The notes under the pieces were generated by a model that was not told the origin of the DNA, ran no database searches, and was given only the letters and a program-made list of their open reading frames with translations. Position numbers and translations under genes: made by a program. This document shows, piece by piece, positions 1-5,912 of a DNA stretch of 5,996 nt. The stretch spans positions 1-5,996 of the forward strand of contig NZ_JAWHTD010000092.1 of assembly GCF_032586235.1 (NCBI RefSeq), written 5' to 3'. The DNA comes from Aestuariicoccus sp032586235. GTDB taxonomy: Bacteria > Pseudomonadota > Alphaproteobacteria > Rhodobacterales > Rhodobacteraceae. Numbering within the stretch: the first letter of the stretch is position 1; the number at the start of each line of letters is the position of its first letter.

Positions 1-83
1 CCAACAACTTTGATAAATCCTTGGTGTATAAAACCCAGGGCTTCCGGGGGGTTGTTTGAGGCCGCGCCGCCGTGTCGTGCGGG

Positions 84-101
84 CCCCCGCCCCCCCCCCC
101 C
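84..101. repeat. Homopolymeric C tract
   Basis: Seventeen of 18 bases are C: five C's, one G, then twelve C's in a row (90-101). The tract is about 180 bases before the GST start and outside any supported coding region. Runs this long are prone to slippage and to sequencing-length errors, so the exact length should be treated as uncertain. Confidence 0.9.
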
Positions 102-111
102 GCGCTCTCGA

Positions 112-154
112 CGCGGCGGGTCCAGGCATGACAGGCATCGCGCGACCCGCCGCG
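112..154. repeat. 11-bp perfect inverted repeat with 21-base loop
   Basis: CGCGGCGGGTC at 112-122 is exactly complementary to GACCCGCCGCG at 144-154. The 21-base spacer contains a short tandem motif, CAGGCAT twice (123-129 and 132-138). In RNA this would form a very GC-rich stem. No T-run follows, so it is not a standard intrinsic terminator. It could be an mRNA leader structure, a regulator site or chance in GC-rich DNA. Confidence 0.6.
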
Positions 155-201
155 CCGCGTTCTGCCGCGATGCGGAACGGCGGCGCTCATCTCCGTCCCC
201 C

Positions 202-236
202 TGCTTCTTCTTGGCAAAAATACTCCCGCCGGAGGC
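202..236. repeat. Intergenic direct repeat, copy 1
   Basis: This 35-base element matches 2394-2428 at 33 of 35 positions without gaps, and the first 24 bases are identical. The centre reads CTTGGCAAAAATACTC and the end is GCCGGAGGC. Both copies are preceded by a run of five C's and lie in the non-coding gap before a gene of the bet cluster. From memory, very similar motifs are scattered between genes in Rhodobacteraceae genomes; I cannot confirm this here. Function is unknown. Confidence 0.85.
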
Positions 237-282
237 TCCAACCCTTTACCCCGGGCGCGGCGGCTCGTCATCGGAGTGCACC

Positions 283-924
283 ATGATCGAGGTCTATGGA
301 CGCGCGACGTCGTCCAACGTGCAGCTTGTGATGTGGGCCTGCGGCGAGCTTGGCCTCGACGTCACGCGCCACGATGTGGGCCACGACTACGGCGGAACCG
401 ACACCGCCGCCTTCCTGTCGATGAATCCGATGGGCAAGGTCCCCGTCCTGCGCGATGGCGATCTGGTGCTCTTCGAGAGCGCCGCGATCCTGCGCTACCT
501 GGCCGCCCGCTACGGCGACGCGTCGTTCTGGCCCGACCCGGAAACCCGCGCGCCGCTCGACACCTGGGCGGAATGGGTCAAAACCAGCTTCGGCCCGGCC
601 TTCCTGCACGGGCTCTTCTATCCGCTCGTGCGGCGCGATCCGGCGCTGCTGACGCCCGAAGTACTCCGCTCGGGCGAGGCCGAGGTCGCGGCGCTGGCCT
701 CGATGCTGGCGCGTCGCATCGGCGACGGACCCTGGCTCGGCGGCGCGGCCTTCACCTGGGCAGACGTGATGTGCGGTCATCTTCTGTGGCGGTATTTCGA
801 GCTGCCTTTCAAGCGCGCCGACCTGCCGGAACTAAAGACATATTACAAGCGGTTATGCGACCGGCCGGCCTTTGTGCGCCATGTCATGGTCAGCTACGAG
901 CCGCTGCGATTCAAAGAGACCTGA
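283..924 (+). CDS. Glutathione S-transferase family protein
   Basis: The 213-residue cytoplasmic protein has the two-domain GST layout. The N-terminal thioredoxin-like domain (about residues 1-78) carries a Ser-Ser-Asn at 10-12 where Ser-type GSTs place the residue that activates glutathione. It also has the NPMGKVPVL segment with the expected cis-Pro at P54, and the Glu65-Ser66 pair that binds the gamma-glutamyl group of glutathione. The C-terminal part (about 88-205) is the helical substrate domain, with the conserved FTWADVMCGH segment near its end. ATG 283 was chosen because GGAG (273-276) sits six bases upstream and the family N-terminus begins there; the open frame back to position 10 has no homologous character. 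The stop is two bases before betB, so the genes are probably co-transcribed and perhaps translationally coupled. The substrate is unknown. Roles in detoxifying aldehydes or protecting the pathway are inference only. Confidence 0.9.
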   Translation: MIEVYGRATSSNVQLVMWACGELGLDVTRHDVGHDYGGTDTAAFLSMNPMGKVPVLRDGDLVLFESAAILRYLAARYGDASFWPDPETRAPLDTWAEWVKTSFGPAFLHGLFYPLVRRDPALLTPEVLRSGEAEVAALASMLARRIGDGPWLGGAAFTWADVMCGHLLWRYFELPFKRADLPELKTYYKRLCDRPAFVRHVMVSYEPLRFKET

Positions 925-926
925 AC

Positions 927-2384
927 ATGGGACACGACACGCAACCGACCGCCAGCCACTTCGTGGACGGCCAGTATATCGAGGATACCGGCGGCGAGCC
1001 GATCGAGGTGATCTACCCCGCCACCGGCGCGGTGATCGGCCGGGTTCACGCGGCCACGCCAGCGGTGATCGAACGCGCCATCGCCTCGGCCCGCCGCGCG
1101 CAGGGCGCCTGGGCGGCGCTGAAACCGGTCGAGCGCGGCCGCATCCTGCGCCGCGCCGCCGACATCATGCGCGAACGCAACCGCGACCTGTCGGTGCTCG
1201 AGACATACGACACCGGCAAGCCGTTGTCGGAAACGCTCTGTGCCGACGCCACCTCGGGTGCGGATGCGCTGGAATATTTCGGCGGGCTGGCCGCGTCCCT
1301 CACGGGCGAGCATATCCCGCTGGGCGAGGACTGGGCCTATACGATCCGCGAACCGCTGGGGCTCTGCGTTGGGATCGGGGCGTGGAACTATCCCACCCAG
1401 ATCGCCTGCTGGAAGGGCGCGCCTGCGCTGGCCTGCGGCAATGCGATGATCTTCAAACCCTCCGAGACCACGCCGCTCTGCGCGCTCAAGGTGGCCGAGA
1501 TCCTGCACGAGGCGGGTCTGCCCGCGGGGCTCTACAACGTGGTGCAGGGCGCGGGCGCCGTCGGCGCGGCATTGGTGGGCGACCCCCGCGTCGACAAGGT
1601 GTCGCTGACCGGATCGGTGCCCACGGGCCGCAAGGTCTATGCCCAGGCCGCGGACCAGATGAAACACGTCACGATGGAGCTGGGCGGCAAGTCGCCGCTG
1701 ATCGTCTTTGACGACGCCGACCTGGACAACGCCGTGGGCGGCGCGATCCTGGGGAATTTCTATTCCACCGGGCAGGTCTGTTCCAACGGCACCCGCGTCT
1801 TTGTGCAAAAGGGCATCAAGGAGGCCTTCCTGGCGCGCCTCGCCGAACGGGTGCAGGAGGCCGTCATCGGCGATCCGCTGGACGAGATGACGACCCTTGG
1901 CCCGATGGTCAGCGCCGCGCAGCGCGACATCGTTCTGGGCTATGTCGACAAAGGCCTGGCCGAGGGCGCGCGCCTGGTCTGCGGCGGACATGCGCTGGAC
2001 CGCGACGGCTTCTACGTCGCGCCCACGGTCTTCGCCGATGTGACCGACGACATGGTCATCGCGCGCGAGGAAATCTTCGGCCCGGTCATGGCCGTACTCG
2101 ATTTCGAGGACGAGGCCGATGCGATCGCCCGCGCCAACGACACGCCCTACGGCCTCTCGGCAGGCGTCTTCACCCGCGATCTGGCGCGCGGCCACCGGGT
2201 GATCGGGCAGCTTCGCGCGGGCTCGTGCTTCATCAACTCCTACAACGACGCGCCCGTCGAGGCGCCCTTCGGCGGGGTCAAGATGTCCGGCGTTGGCCGC
2301 GAAAACTCCAAGGCCGCCATCGAACATTATTCACAGCTTAAATCCGTCTACGTCCGCATGGGCGATGTCGAAGCTCCATTCTGA
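927..2384 (+). CDS. betB: Betaine aldehyde dehydrogenase
   Basis: BetB oxidises betaine aldehyde to glycine betaine with NAD(P)+, the second step of choline-to-betaine conversion, in the cytoplasm. The 485-residue product matches the usual length (about 490). It shows the aldehyde dehydrogenase landmarks in order: GIGAWNYP (149-156) with the catalytic Asn154, FKPSE (176-180) with the cofactor-binding Lys177, LTGS of the Rossmann fold, MELGGKSP with the general base Glu251, and GQVCSNGTRV with nucleophile Cys285. EEIFGPV and the C-terminal PFGGVKMSGVGREN segment follow. The Glu and Cys positions are each one less than in well-studied BetB enzymes, as expected for a true orthologue. ATG 927 follows the GST stop by two bases, with a purine-rich AAAGAGA within the GST end as ribosome site. 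The neighbouring betA strongly supports this assignment over other aldehyde dehydrogenases. Confidence 0.96.
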   Translation: MGHDTQPTASHFVDGQYIEDTGGEPIEVIYPATGAVIGRVHAATPAVIERAIASARRAQGAWAALKPVERGRILRRAADIMRERNRDLSVLETYDTGKPLSETLCADATSGADALEYFGGLAASLTGEHIPLGEDWAYTIREPLGLCVGIGAWNYPTQIACWKGAPALACGNAMIFKPSETTPLCALKVAEILHEAGLPAGLYNVVQGAGAVGAALVGDPRVDKVSLTGSVPTGRKVYAQAADQMKHVTMELGGKSPLIVFDDADLDNAVGGAILGNFYSTGQVCSNGTRVFVQKGIKEAFLARLAERVQEAVIGDPLDEMTTLGPMVSAAQRDIVLGYVDKGLAEGARLVCGGHALDRDGFYVAPTVFADVTDDMVIAREEIFGPVMAVLDFEDEADAIARANDTPYGLSAGVFTRDLARGHRVIGQLRAGSCFINSYNDAPVEAPFGGVKMSGVGRENSKAAIEHYSQLKSVYVRMGDVEAPF

Positions 2385-2393
2385 GGTCCCCCA

Positions 2394-2428
2394 TGCTTCT
2401 TCTTGGCAAAAATACTCTCGCCGAAGGC
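2394..2428. repeat. Intergenic direct repeat, copy 2
   Basis: This is the partner of 202-236, in the same orientation, with two mismatches (T at 2418 for C and A at 2424 for G). It starts ten bases after the betB stop and fills much of the 94-base gap before betA. The two copies bracket exactly the GST-betB block. The gap is unusually long for an otherwise tight operon, so the element may have inserted or been retained as an mRNA processing or structural site. That is inference. Confidence 0.85.
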
Positions 2429-2478
2429 ATCCGCCCGCGACCCCTGGTGCGGCCTCAACCTGACCGGGGGCCACGCTG

Positions 2479-4131
2479 ATGCAGGCCGATTACGTCGTCG
2501 TGGGCGCGGGCAGCGCCGGATGCGCGATGGCCTACCGCCTGGCCGAGGCCGGGCATTCGGTCATGGTGATCGAACATGGCGGCAGCGACTGGGGGCCGTT
2601 CATCAACATGCCCGGTGCGCTCAGCTATCCGATGAACATGAAGCGCTACGACTGGGGTTACCAGACCGAACCCGAGCCGCATCTGGGCGGGCGCAGGCTG
2701 GCCTGTCCGCGCGGCAAGGTGATCGGCGGGTCCTCGTCGATCAACGGCATGATCTACGTGCGCGGCCACGCCCGCGACTACGACCACTGGCGCGATCAGG
2801 GGGCCGACGGCTGGGGTTATGCCGACGTGCTGCCCTATTTCAAGCGGCTGGAAAACTGGCATGACGGTGGGCATGGCGGCGACCCGGCCTGGCGCGGCAC
2901 CGACGGCCCGCTGCACATCACGCGCGGTGTGCGCGACAACCCTCTGGTGCAGGCCTTCGTCGAGGCCGGGCGGCAGGCCGGCTATCCGGTCACCGGCGAT
3001 TACAACGGCCACCGGCAAGAGGGCTTCGGCCCCTTCGAGATGACCGTCTGGAAAGGCGAGCGCTGGTCGGCGGCCAAGGCCTATCTGCGGCCCGCACAGG
3101 CGCTGGGCGCGCAGGTGGTGCGTGGGCTGGCGCAGCGGGTGATCTTCGAGGAGGGCCGCGCCCGCGGCGTCGAGATCGCCACCCGCGGCGGCACGCAGAC
3201 CGTGCGGGCCGCGCGCGAGGTGATCGTGGCAGCGGGCGCGATCAACGCACCGCAATTGCTGATGCTTTCGGGGATCGGCCCGGGGGCGCATCTGGCCGAA
3301 CACGGCATCGAGGTGCGCGCCGACCGGCCCGGTGTGGGCGGCAACCTGCAGGACCATCTAGAGCTTTACGTCCAGATGGCCGCGACCCAGCCGGTGTCGC
3401 TCTTCAAGTACTGGAGCCTCATGGGCAAGGCCTGGGTCGGGGCGCAGTGGCTCTTTCGCCGCAAGGGGCCGGGCGCGTCGAACCAGTTCGAATCCACCGG
3501 CTTCATCCGGTCGCGCGCGGGTGTCGACTATCCTGACATCCAGTACCATTTCCTGCCGCTGGCCGTGCGCTACGACGGCAAGGCCGCCGCCGAGGGGCAC
3601 GGCTTTCAGGCCCATGTGGGGCCGATGCGCTCGCCCTCGCGCGGGCGTGTGTCGCTCCGGTCGGGGCGAGCGGCGGACGCGCCGAAAATCCTCTTCAACT
3701 ACATGAGCACCGAAGAGGATTGGCAGGACTTCCGCACCTGCATCCGCCTGACGCGCGAGATCTTCGGGCAAGAGGCCTTTGCCCCCTATCGCGGCCACGA
3801 AATCCAGCCCGGCGATGCGGCGCAAACCGACGCCGAGCTCGACGAGGCCATCCGCGAGCACGTCGAAAGCGCCTATCACCCCTGCGGCACCTGCAAGATG
3901 GGCCGGCGCGACGATCCGCAGGCAGTGGTCGACGGCCAGGGCCGGGTGATCGGAGTCGAGGGCCTGAGGGTCGCGGATTCGTCGATCTTCCCGCGCATCA
4001 CCAACGGCAATCTCAACGCGCCGTCGATCATGGTGGGCGAAAAGATCGCCGATCACGTGCTCGGCCGGTCGCTGCCCGCCGACAACGCCGAACCCTGGAT
4101 CAACCCAAACTGGCGGACCTCTCAGCGCTAA
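2479..4131 (+). CDS. betA: Choline dehydrogenase (GMC oxidoreductase)
   Basis: BetA is an FAD enzyme that oxidises choline to betaine aldehyde, usually membrane-associated and feeding electrons to the respiratory chain. The 550-residue length fits bacterial BetA (about 550-560). Residues 6-14 form the FAD-binding GxGxxG (VVVGAGSAG), with Glu32 expected to bind the ADP ribose. GMC signature 1 starts at Gly79 (GKVIGGSSSIN). Signature 2 is at 253-267 (GAINAPQLLMLSGIG), with Ala257 where many members have Ser. The active-site pair is His467 in SAYHPCGTCKMG and Asn511 in NGNLNAPS, 44 residues apart as in choline oxidase (His/Asn), which favours choline over other alcohols. ATG 2479 fits the family N-terminus; only a G-rich GGGGG (2466-2470) serves as a weak ribosome site. 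It lies downstream of betB on the same strand, separated by a repeat-containing gap. Confidence 0.95.
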   Translation: MQADYVVVGAGSAGCAMAYRLAEAGHSVMVIEHGGSDWGPFINMPGALSYPMNMKRYDWGYQTEPEPHLGGRRLACPRGKVIGGSSSINGMIYVRGHARDYDHWRDQGADGWGYADVLPYFKRLENWHDGGHGGDPAWRGTDGPLHITRGVRDNPLVQAFVEAGRQAGYPVTGDYNGHRQEGFGPFEMTVWKGERWSAAKAYLRPAQALGAQVVRGLAQRVIFEEGRARGVEIATRGGTQTVRAAREVIVAAGAINAPQLLMLSGIGPGAHLAEHGIEVRADRPGVGGNLQDHLELYVQMAATQPVSLFKYWSLMGKAWVGAQWLFRRKGPGASNQFESTGFIRSRAGVDYPDIQYHFLPLAVRYDGKAAAEGHGFQAHVGPMRSPSRGRVSLRSGRAADAPKILFNYMSTEEDWQDFRTCIRLTREIFGQEAFAPYRGHEIQPGDAAQTDAELDEAIREHVESAYHPCGTCKMGRRDDPQAVVDGQGRVIGVEGLRVADSSIFPRITNGNLNAPSIMVGEKIADHVLGRSLPADNAEPWINPNWRTSQR

Positions 4132-4151
4132 GATCACTGCCGCGGGCCATG

Positions 4152-4165
4152 TTGATCCGGATCAA
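4152..4165. promoter_or_regulatory. FNR-type operator, TTGATCCGGATCAA
   Basis: This is a perfect 14-bp palindrome that matches the FNR-family consensus TTGAT-N4-ATCAA at every defined base. In Rhodobacteraceae such sites are bound by FnrL (oxygen-sensing) or related Crp/Fnr regulators such as Dnr. Its centre is about 64 bases before the YdcH start. If used as a class II activator site (-41.5), transcription would start near 4200, about 23 bases before the ATG; no strong -10 is visible there. It lies 20 bases after the betA stop, so it more likely serves the downstream gene than betA. Confidence 0.75.
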
Positions 4166-4222
4166 GGTGCGGCGCTGCGGGGCGTGCCAGAACCGGCCCA
4201 GAACCAATGGGAAGGGAACCCG

Positions 4223-4471
4223 ATGTCACAGCACACCCCGCACGAACTCGCCGAGGATTTTCCGCAGCACGTCGAGGCCATCCGCGCCCTGCGCGCCGGA
4301 AATGCGCATTTCGCCAAGATCGCCGACGAATATCACGCGCTCAACCGCGAGGTTCACCGCTCCGAAACCAACGTCGCCCCGATGGACGAGCTGGCCGAGA
4401 CCGAGCTGCGCAAGCGCCGCGCGGCGCTCAAGGATGAAATCTGGTCGATGCTGCAGAAGGCGTCAGTCTAA
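4223..4471 (+). CDS. YdcH family protein (DUF465)
   Basis: The small 82-residue, highly charged protein has no Cys, no signal peptide and no membrane segment. It shows the DUF465/YdcH pattern: an early HELAEDFPQHVEAIRALR, then HFAKIADEYHALNREVHRSET, a short turn with an acidic DELAETEL, and a terminal RRAALKDEIWSML helix. The heptad-like helices suggest a coiled-coil hairpin. The family's biochemical role is not established. ATG 4223 is preferred over an in-frame GTG at 4184 because GGGAAGGGA (4209-4217) sits five bases upstream and family members begin near the HEL segment. A perfect FNR-type box precedes it, suggesting oxygen-responsive expression. Its last three codons overlap the end of the convergent peroxidase gene. 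Confidence 0.85.
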   Translation: MSQHTPHELAEDFPQHVEAIRALRAGNAHFAKIADEYHALNREVHRSETNVAPMDELAETELRKRRAALKDEIWSMLQKASV

Positions 4472-4978
4472 GAGCGCCTCGATATCGCCGGTGATCCGGC
4501 GCGACAGCGGGCGCGCGGTGGCGCCATAGGTCGCCACCAGCGCCCCATCGGGGCCAATCAGCGCCTTGTTGAAATTCCACGCCGGGGTAAAGCCGTGGCT
4601 GTCGCGCAGCCATCGGTAAAGCGCATGGGCCTCTGGCCCGGTGACATGGGTGATGCCGGTCATCGGCAGGGTGAGGCCAAAGTTGACCTCGCAGAATTCC
4701 TTGACCGCCGCCGCGTCGTCCAGTTCTTGCCGGAAGTCGTCGGAGGGCACGGCAAGAACCACCAACCCACGGTCGCGGTAGCGGTCGTAGAGCGCCTGCA
4801 GCGCGTCGTATTGCGGCGTGAACGCGCAACGCGAGGCGGTGTTGACCACCAGCACCGGCTGACCGCGCCAATCGGCAAGGTCCAGCGTGCCGCCGTCGAT
4901 GCTGTCAAAGTTAAACCCCTGCGCCGCATGGACCGGCAGCGCGAAGAGGCTGAAAATCAGACACAAAGCGCGGATCAT
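4463..4978 (-). CDS. Exported glutathione-peroxidase-family protein
   Basis: The 171-residue protein has a thioredoxin-fold GPx domain and probably reduces hydrogen peroxide or lipid hydroperoxides in the periplasm. A signal peptide is clear: MIR, a hydrophobic core, then VHA-AQ with likely cleavage after Ala18. The peroxidatic residue is Cys51 in NTASRCAFTPQY (Cys, not Sec). WNFNK at 134-138 supplies the Trp and Asn of the GPx catalytic tetrad. The usual Gln (in PCNQFG) is replaced: PSDDF has Asp81 there. Cys96 in EFCEVNFG aligns with the resolving Cys of thioredoxin-dependent GPx enzymes such as yeast Gpx3, so thioredoxin-like reductants are likelier than glutathione. The start is supported by AGGGAG on the minus strand (plus positions 4985-4990). 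The open frame extends far upstream to 5665, but that part is antisense to two real genes. Confidence 0.88.
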   Translation of the reverse strand: MIRALCLIFSLFALPVHAAQGFNFDSIDGGTLDLADWRGQPVLVVNTASRCAFTPQYDALQALYDRYRDRGLVVLAVPSDDFRQELDDAAAVKEFCEVNFGLTLPMTGITHVTGPEAHALYRWLRDSHGFTPAWNFNKALIGPDGALVATYGATARPLSRRITGDIEALLD

Positions 4979-5000
4979 CGTTTTCTCCCTACTGTTGGGA

Positions 5001-5032
5001 AATATACGGAGGGGGCCGTGAAACGGTTTCAA
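5001..5032 (-). promoter_or_regulatory. Possible promoter elements for the peroxidase gene
   Basis: Reading the minus strand, TTGAAA (plus 5027-5032) is followed by TATATT (plus 5001-5006), which is about 22 bases before the peroxidase start codon. The 20-base spacing is longer than the 16-18 typical of sigma-70 promoters, so only one of the two hexamers may be used, or a heat-shock-type sigma factor may be involved. This is a weak call. Confidence 0.3.
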
Positions 5033-5041
5033 AAAAACCGT
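5023..5041. repeat. Short inverted repeat in the divergent intergenic region
   Basis: ACGGTTTCAAAAAAACCGT has 7-bp complementary arms (5023-5029 and 5035-5041) around CAAAA. An overlapping GAAAC/GTTTC repeat sits at 5020-5030. It lies between the divergent peroxidase and DUF4389 genes, so it could be a regulator site acting on the peroxidase promoter, or a small hairpin. Its role is not known. Confidence 0.5.
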
Positions 5042-5054
5042 CGGGATGGGCGCT

Positions 5055-5082
5055 TTGCGCGGCGCGGCGAAGGCGCTAGACT
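5055..5082 (+). promoter_or_regulatory. Probable sigma-70 promoter for the DUF4389-YbiI pair
   Basis: TTGCGC (5055-5060) and TAGACT (5077-5082) are separated by 16 bases. This gives a housekeeping-type promoter of the GC-tolerant form common in alphaproteobacteria. The predicted start of transcription is near 5089, about 25 bases before the ATG at 5114. No other promoter-like sequence is seen before the second gene at 5459. Confidence 0.5.
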
Positions 5083-5113
5083 TGGACCTTTGAAGACCCT
5101 GTGGGAGACGGCG

Positions 5114-5419
5114 ATGCCGCTGAGTGACGATGACAAGCTGAACGGACGCCTGCATGGCGAACAACCCGAGGCGCAGAGGGATGCGATGCTGGTCCGGGTG
5201 CTTTATATGCTGCTGATCTGGCTGATGCTGAGCCTGGCGCAGACGGTGCTGACCGTGGCGACGGTGCTGCAACTGGTGATCATGGCGGTCAGCAAGGGCG
5301 CGCCGAACGAACGGCTGGCGGAATTCGGCACCGATCTGGGCGTCTGGATCGCCAAGGCCGCCCGGTTCCAGACCGGCGGGTCCGAGGTCAAGCCCTGGCC
5401 CTGGACGGAACTGGACTGA
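5114..5419 (+). CDS. DUF4389 domain membrane protein
   Basis: The 101-residue protein has a polar N-terminus (about 1-24), then a long hydrophobic stretch at about 26-59 (VLYMLLIWLMLSLAQTVLTV onward), likely one long or two short membrane segments. A conserved-looking PNERLAEFGTDLGVWIAKAARF block (64-85) and a KPWPWTELD tail follow. This arrangement, with NERL-x-FG after the membrane part and a K-P-W/F-P-W/F end, is what I recognise as DUF4389. Its function is unknown. ATG 5114 has GGGAG at 5103-5107 six bases upstream; the open frame upstream to 4595 is antisense to the peroxidase and is not used. It is followed after 39 bases by the YbiI-like gene, probably in the same transcript. Confidence 0.82.
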   Translation: MPLSDDDKLNGRLHGEQPEAQRDAMLVRVLYMLLIWLMLSLAQTVLTVATVLQLVIMAVSKGAPNERLAEFGTDLGVWIAKAARFQTGGSEVKPWPWTELD

Positions 5420-5458
5420 TGCGCATGGCGCTGTGACAGAGGCAGGAGGGAGCACGCC

Positions 5459-5728
5459 ATGGCCGGAGGCTGGAGCCGCGACGGCGCGGTGAACGACCAG
5501 ATCGAGGCCTCGATCGCCGAGGAACTGGAGCGGATGAAAGCGCGCCGCACCCCGGTGGGCGAGAGCCTGTCGCACTGCGCCGATTGCGGCGAACCGATCC
5601 CCGAGGCCCGCCGCAAGGCGCTGCCGGGCGTCAAGCTCTGCATCGACTGCGCGTCGGAACGCCAAAGCCAGACTGCCCGCCGCGGCGGCATCAACCGGCG
5701 CGGGTCCAAGGACAGCCAGTTGAAGTGA
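5459..5728 (+). CDS. DksA/TraR family C4 zinc-finger protein, YbiI-like
   Basis: The 89-residue protein resembles E. coli YbiI almost end to end. It has an MAGGW start, a DGAVNDQI-x-SI segment, a GESL motif, a four-Cys zinc finger (Cys40, Cys43, Cys61, Cys64 in HCADCGEPIPEARR and LCIDC), and the family's RRGSKDSQL tail. DksA/TraR proteins with this finger act on RNA polymerase through the secondary channel. This short form lacks the long coiled coil of DksA, with its tip acidic residues, so true DksA activity is not assured and YbiI itself is poorly characterised. ATG 5459 has an excellent ribosome site, AGGAGGG (5444-5450), eight bases upstream. It probably shares a transcript with the DUF4389 gene. 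Confidence 0.92.
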   Translation: MAGGWSRDGAVNDQIEASIAEELERMKARRTPVGESLSHCADCGEPIPEARRKALPGVKLCIDCASERQSQTARRGGINRRGSKDSQLK

Positions 5729-5912
5729 GGCGAAGGCGGTGGTTTGTGACCGATTGGTCTTCCTAAGCTGACCTTCGCCGACGAACTGGTCGATGTCTGG
5801 GGAGCGGATAGAGCGGACCTTTCCACTGACGCGCTCAACGACTGCTTTTCACAACGCATCTGATGCCGTATATGCTATATATGACAGACCGTGATGATTT
5901 TAGAGCGCCCGT
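5729..5912. other. Gene-free stretch between the YbiI-like gene and the IS end
   Basis: No complete gene is supported here. A perfect 8-bp inverted repeat, GGCGAAGG (5729-5736) and CCTTCGCC (5772-5779), begins at the YbiI-like stop; its 35-base loop and lack of a T-run make it a poor intrinsic terminator. Plus-strand codons 5750-5863 are open and end in TGA (38 codons, sequence around KLTFADELVDVWGADRADLS). They lack a start codon and I do not recognise them; this may be the tail of a decayed gene or chance. Bases 5867-5884 are AT-rich (TATATGCTATATATG), unlike the surroundings. Confidence 0.5.

Larger units (their letters stand above)
1..282. other. Gene-free leader upstream of the GST-betB-betA cluster
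   Basis: No reading frame here resembles a known protein. The frame that runs into the GST from position 10 gives Arg/Pro-rich low-complexity sequence typical of untranslated GC-rich DNA. The first ~35 bases are clearly more AT-rich than the rest and include TATAAA at 27-32, a possible -10 element, but I see no good -35 at the right distance. A weak AACCC/GGGTT inverted repeat (32-36 and 49-53) followed by a few T's could be the end of an upstream transcript. The stretch also holds a C-run (84-101), an 11-bp inverted repeat (112-154) and an intergenic repeat copy (202-236), listed separately. I see no BetI-like operator that I could defend. Confidence 0.6.

Noticed and set aside
10..282. N-terminal extension of the GST to an ATG at position 10
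   Set aside because: The extra 91 residues are Arg/Pro-rich, span the C tract and the intergenic repeat, and precede the normal GST beta-strand start at ATG 283, which has its own ribosome site.
894..2327. Long minus-strand open frame (477 codons) opposite betB
   Set aside because: The translation is low-complexity Arg/Gly/Asp/His-rich with no family resemblance, and the plus strand is an unmistakable betB. Such antisense frames are common in GC-rich DNA.
2455..4137. Two minus-strand open frames (300 and 259 codons) opposite betA
   Set aside because: These are shadows of betA codon usage, with no motifs, no ribosome sites and no recognisable protein character.
4152..4165. The palindrome after betA as a transcription terminator
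   Set aside because: It has no loop and no following T-run, and it matches the FNR half-sites exactly, so a regulator site is the better reading.
4979..5665. Upstream extension of the peroxidase frame to 5665 on the minus strand
   Set aside because: It would run antisense through the DUF4389 and YbiI-like genes. The start at 4978 has a ribosome site and begins a clear signal peptide.
5729..5779. GGCGAAGG/CCTTCGCC as an intrinsic terminator for the YbiI-like gene
   Set aside because: The arms are 35 bases apart and no T-run follows. It may still be a loose structure, but I would not call it a terminator.
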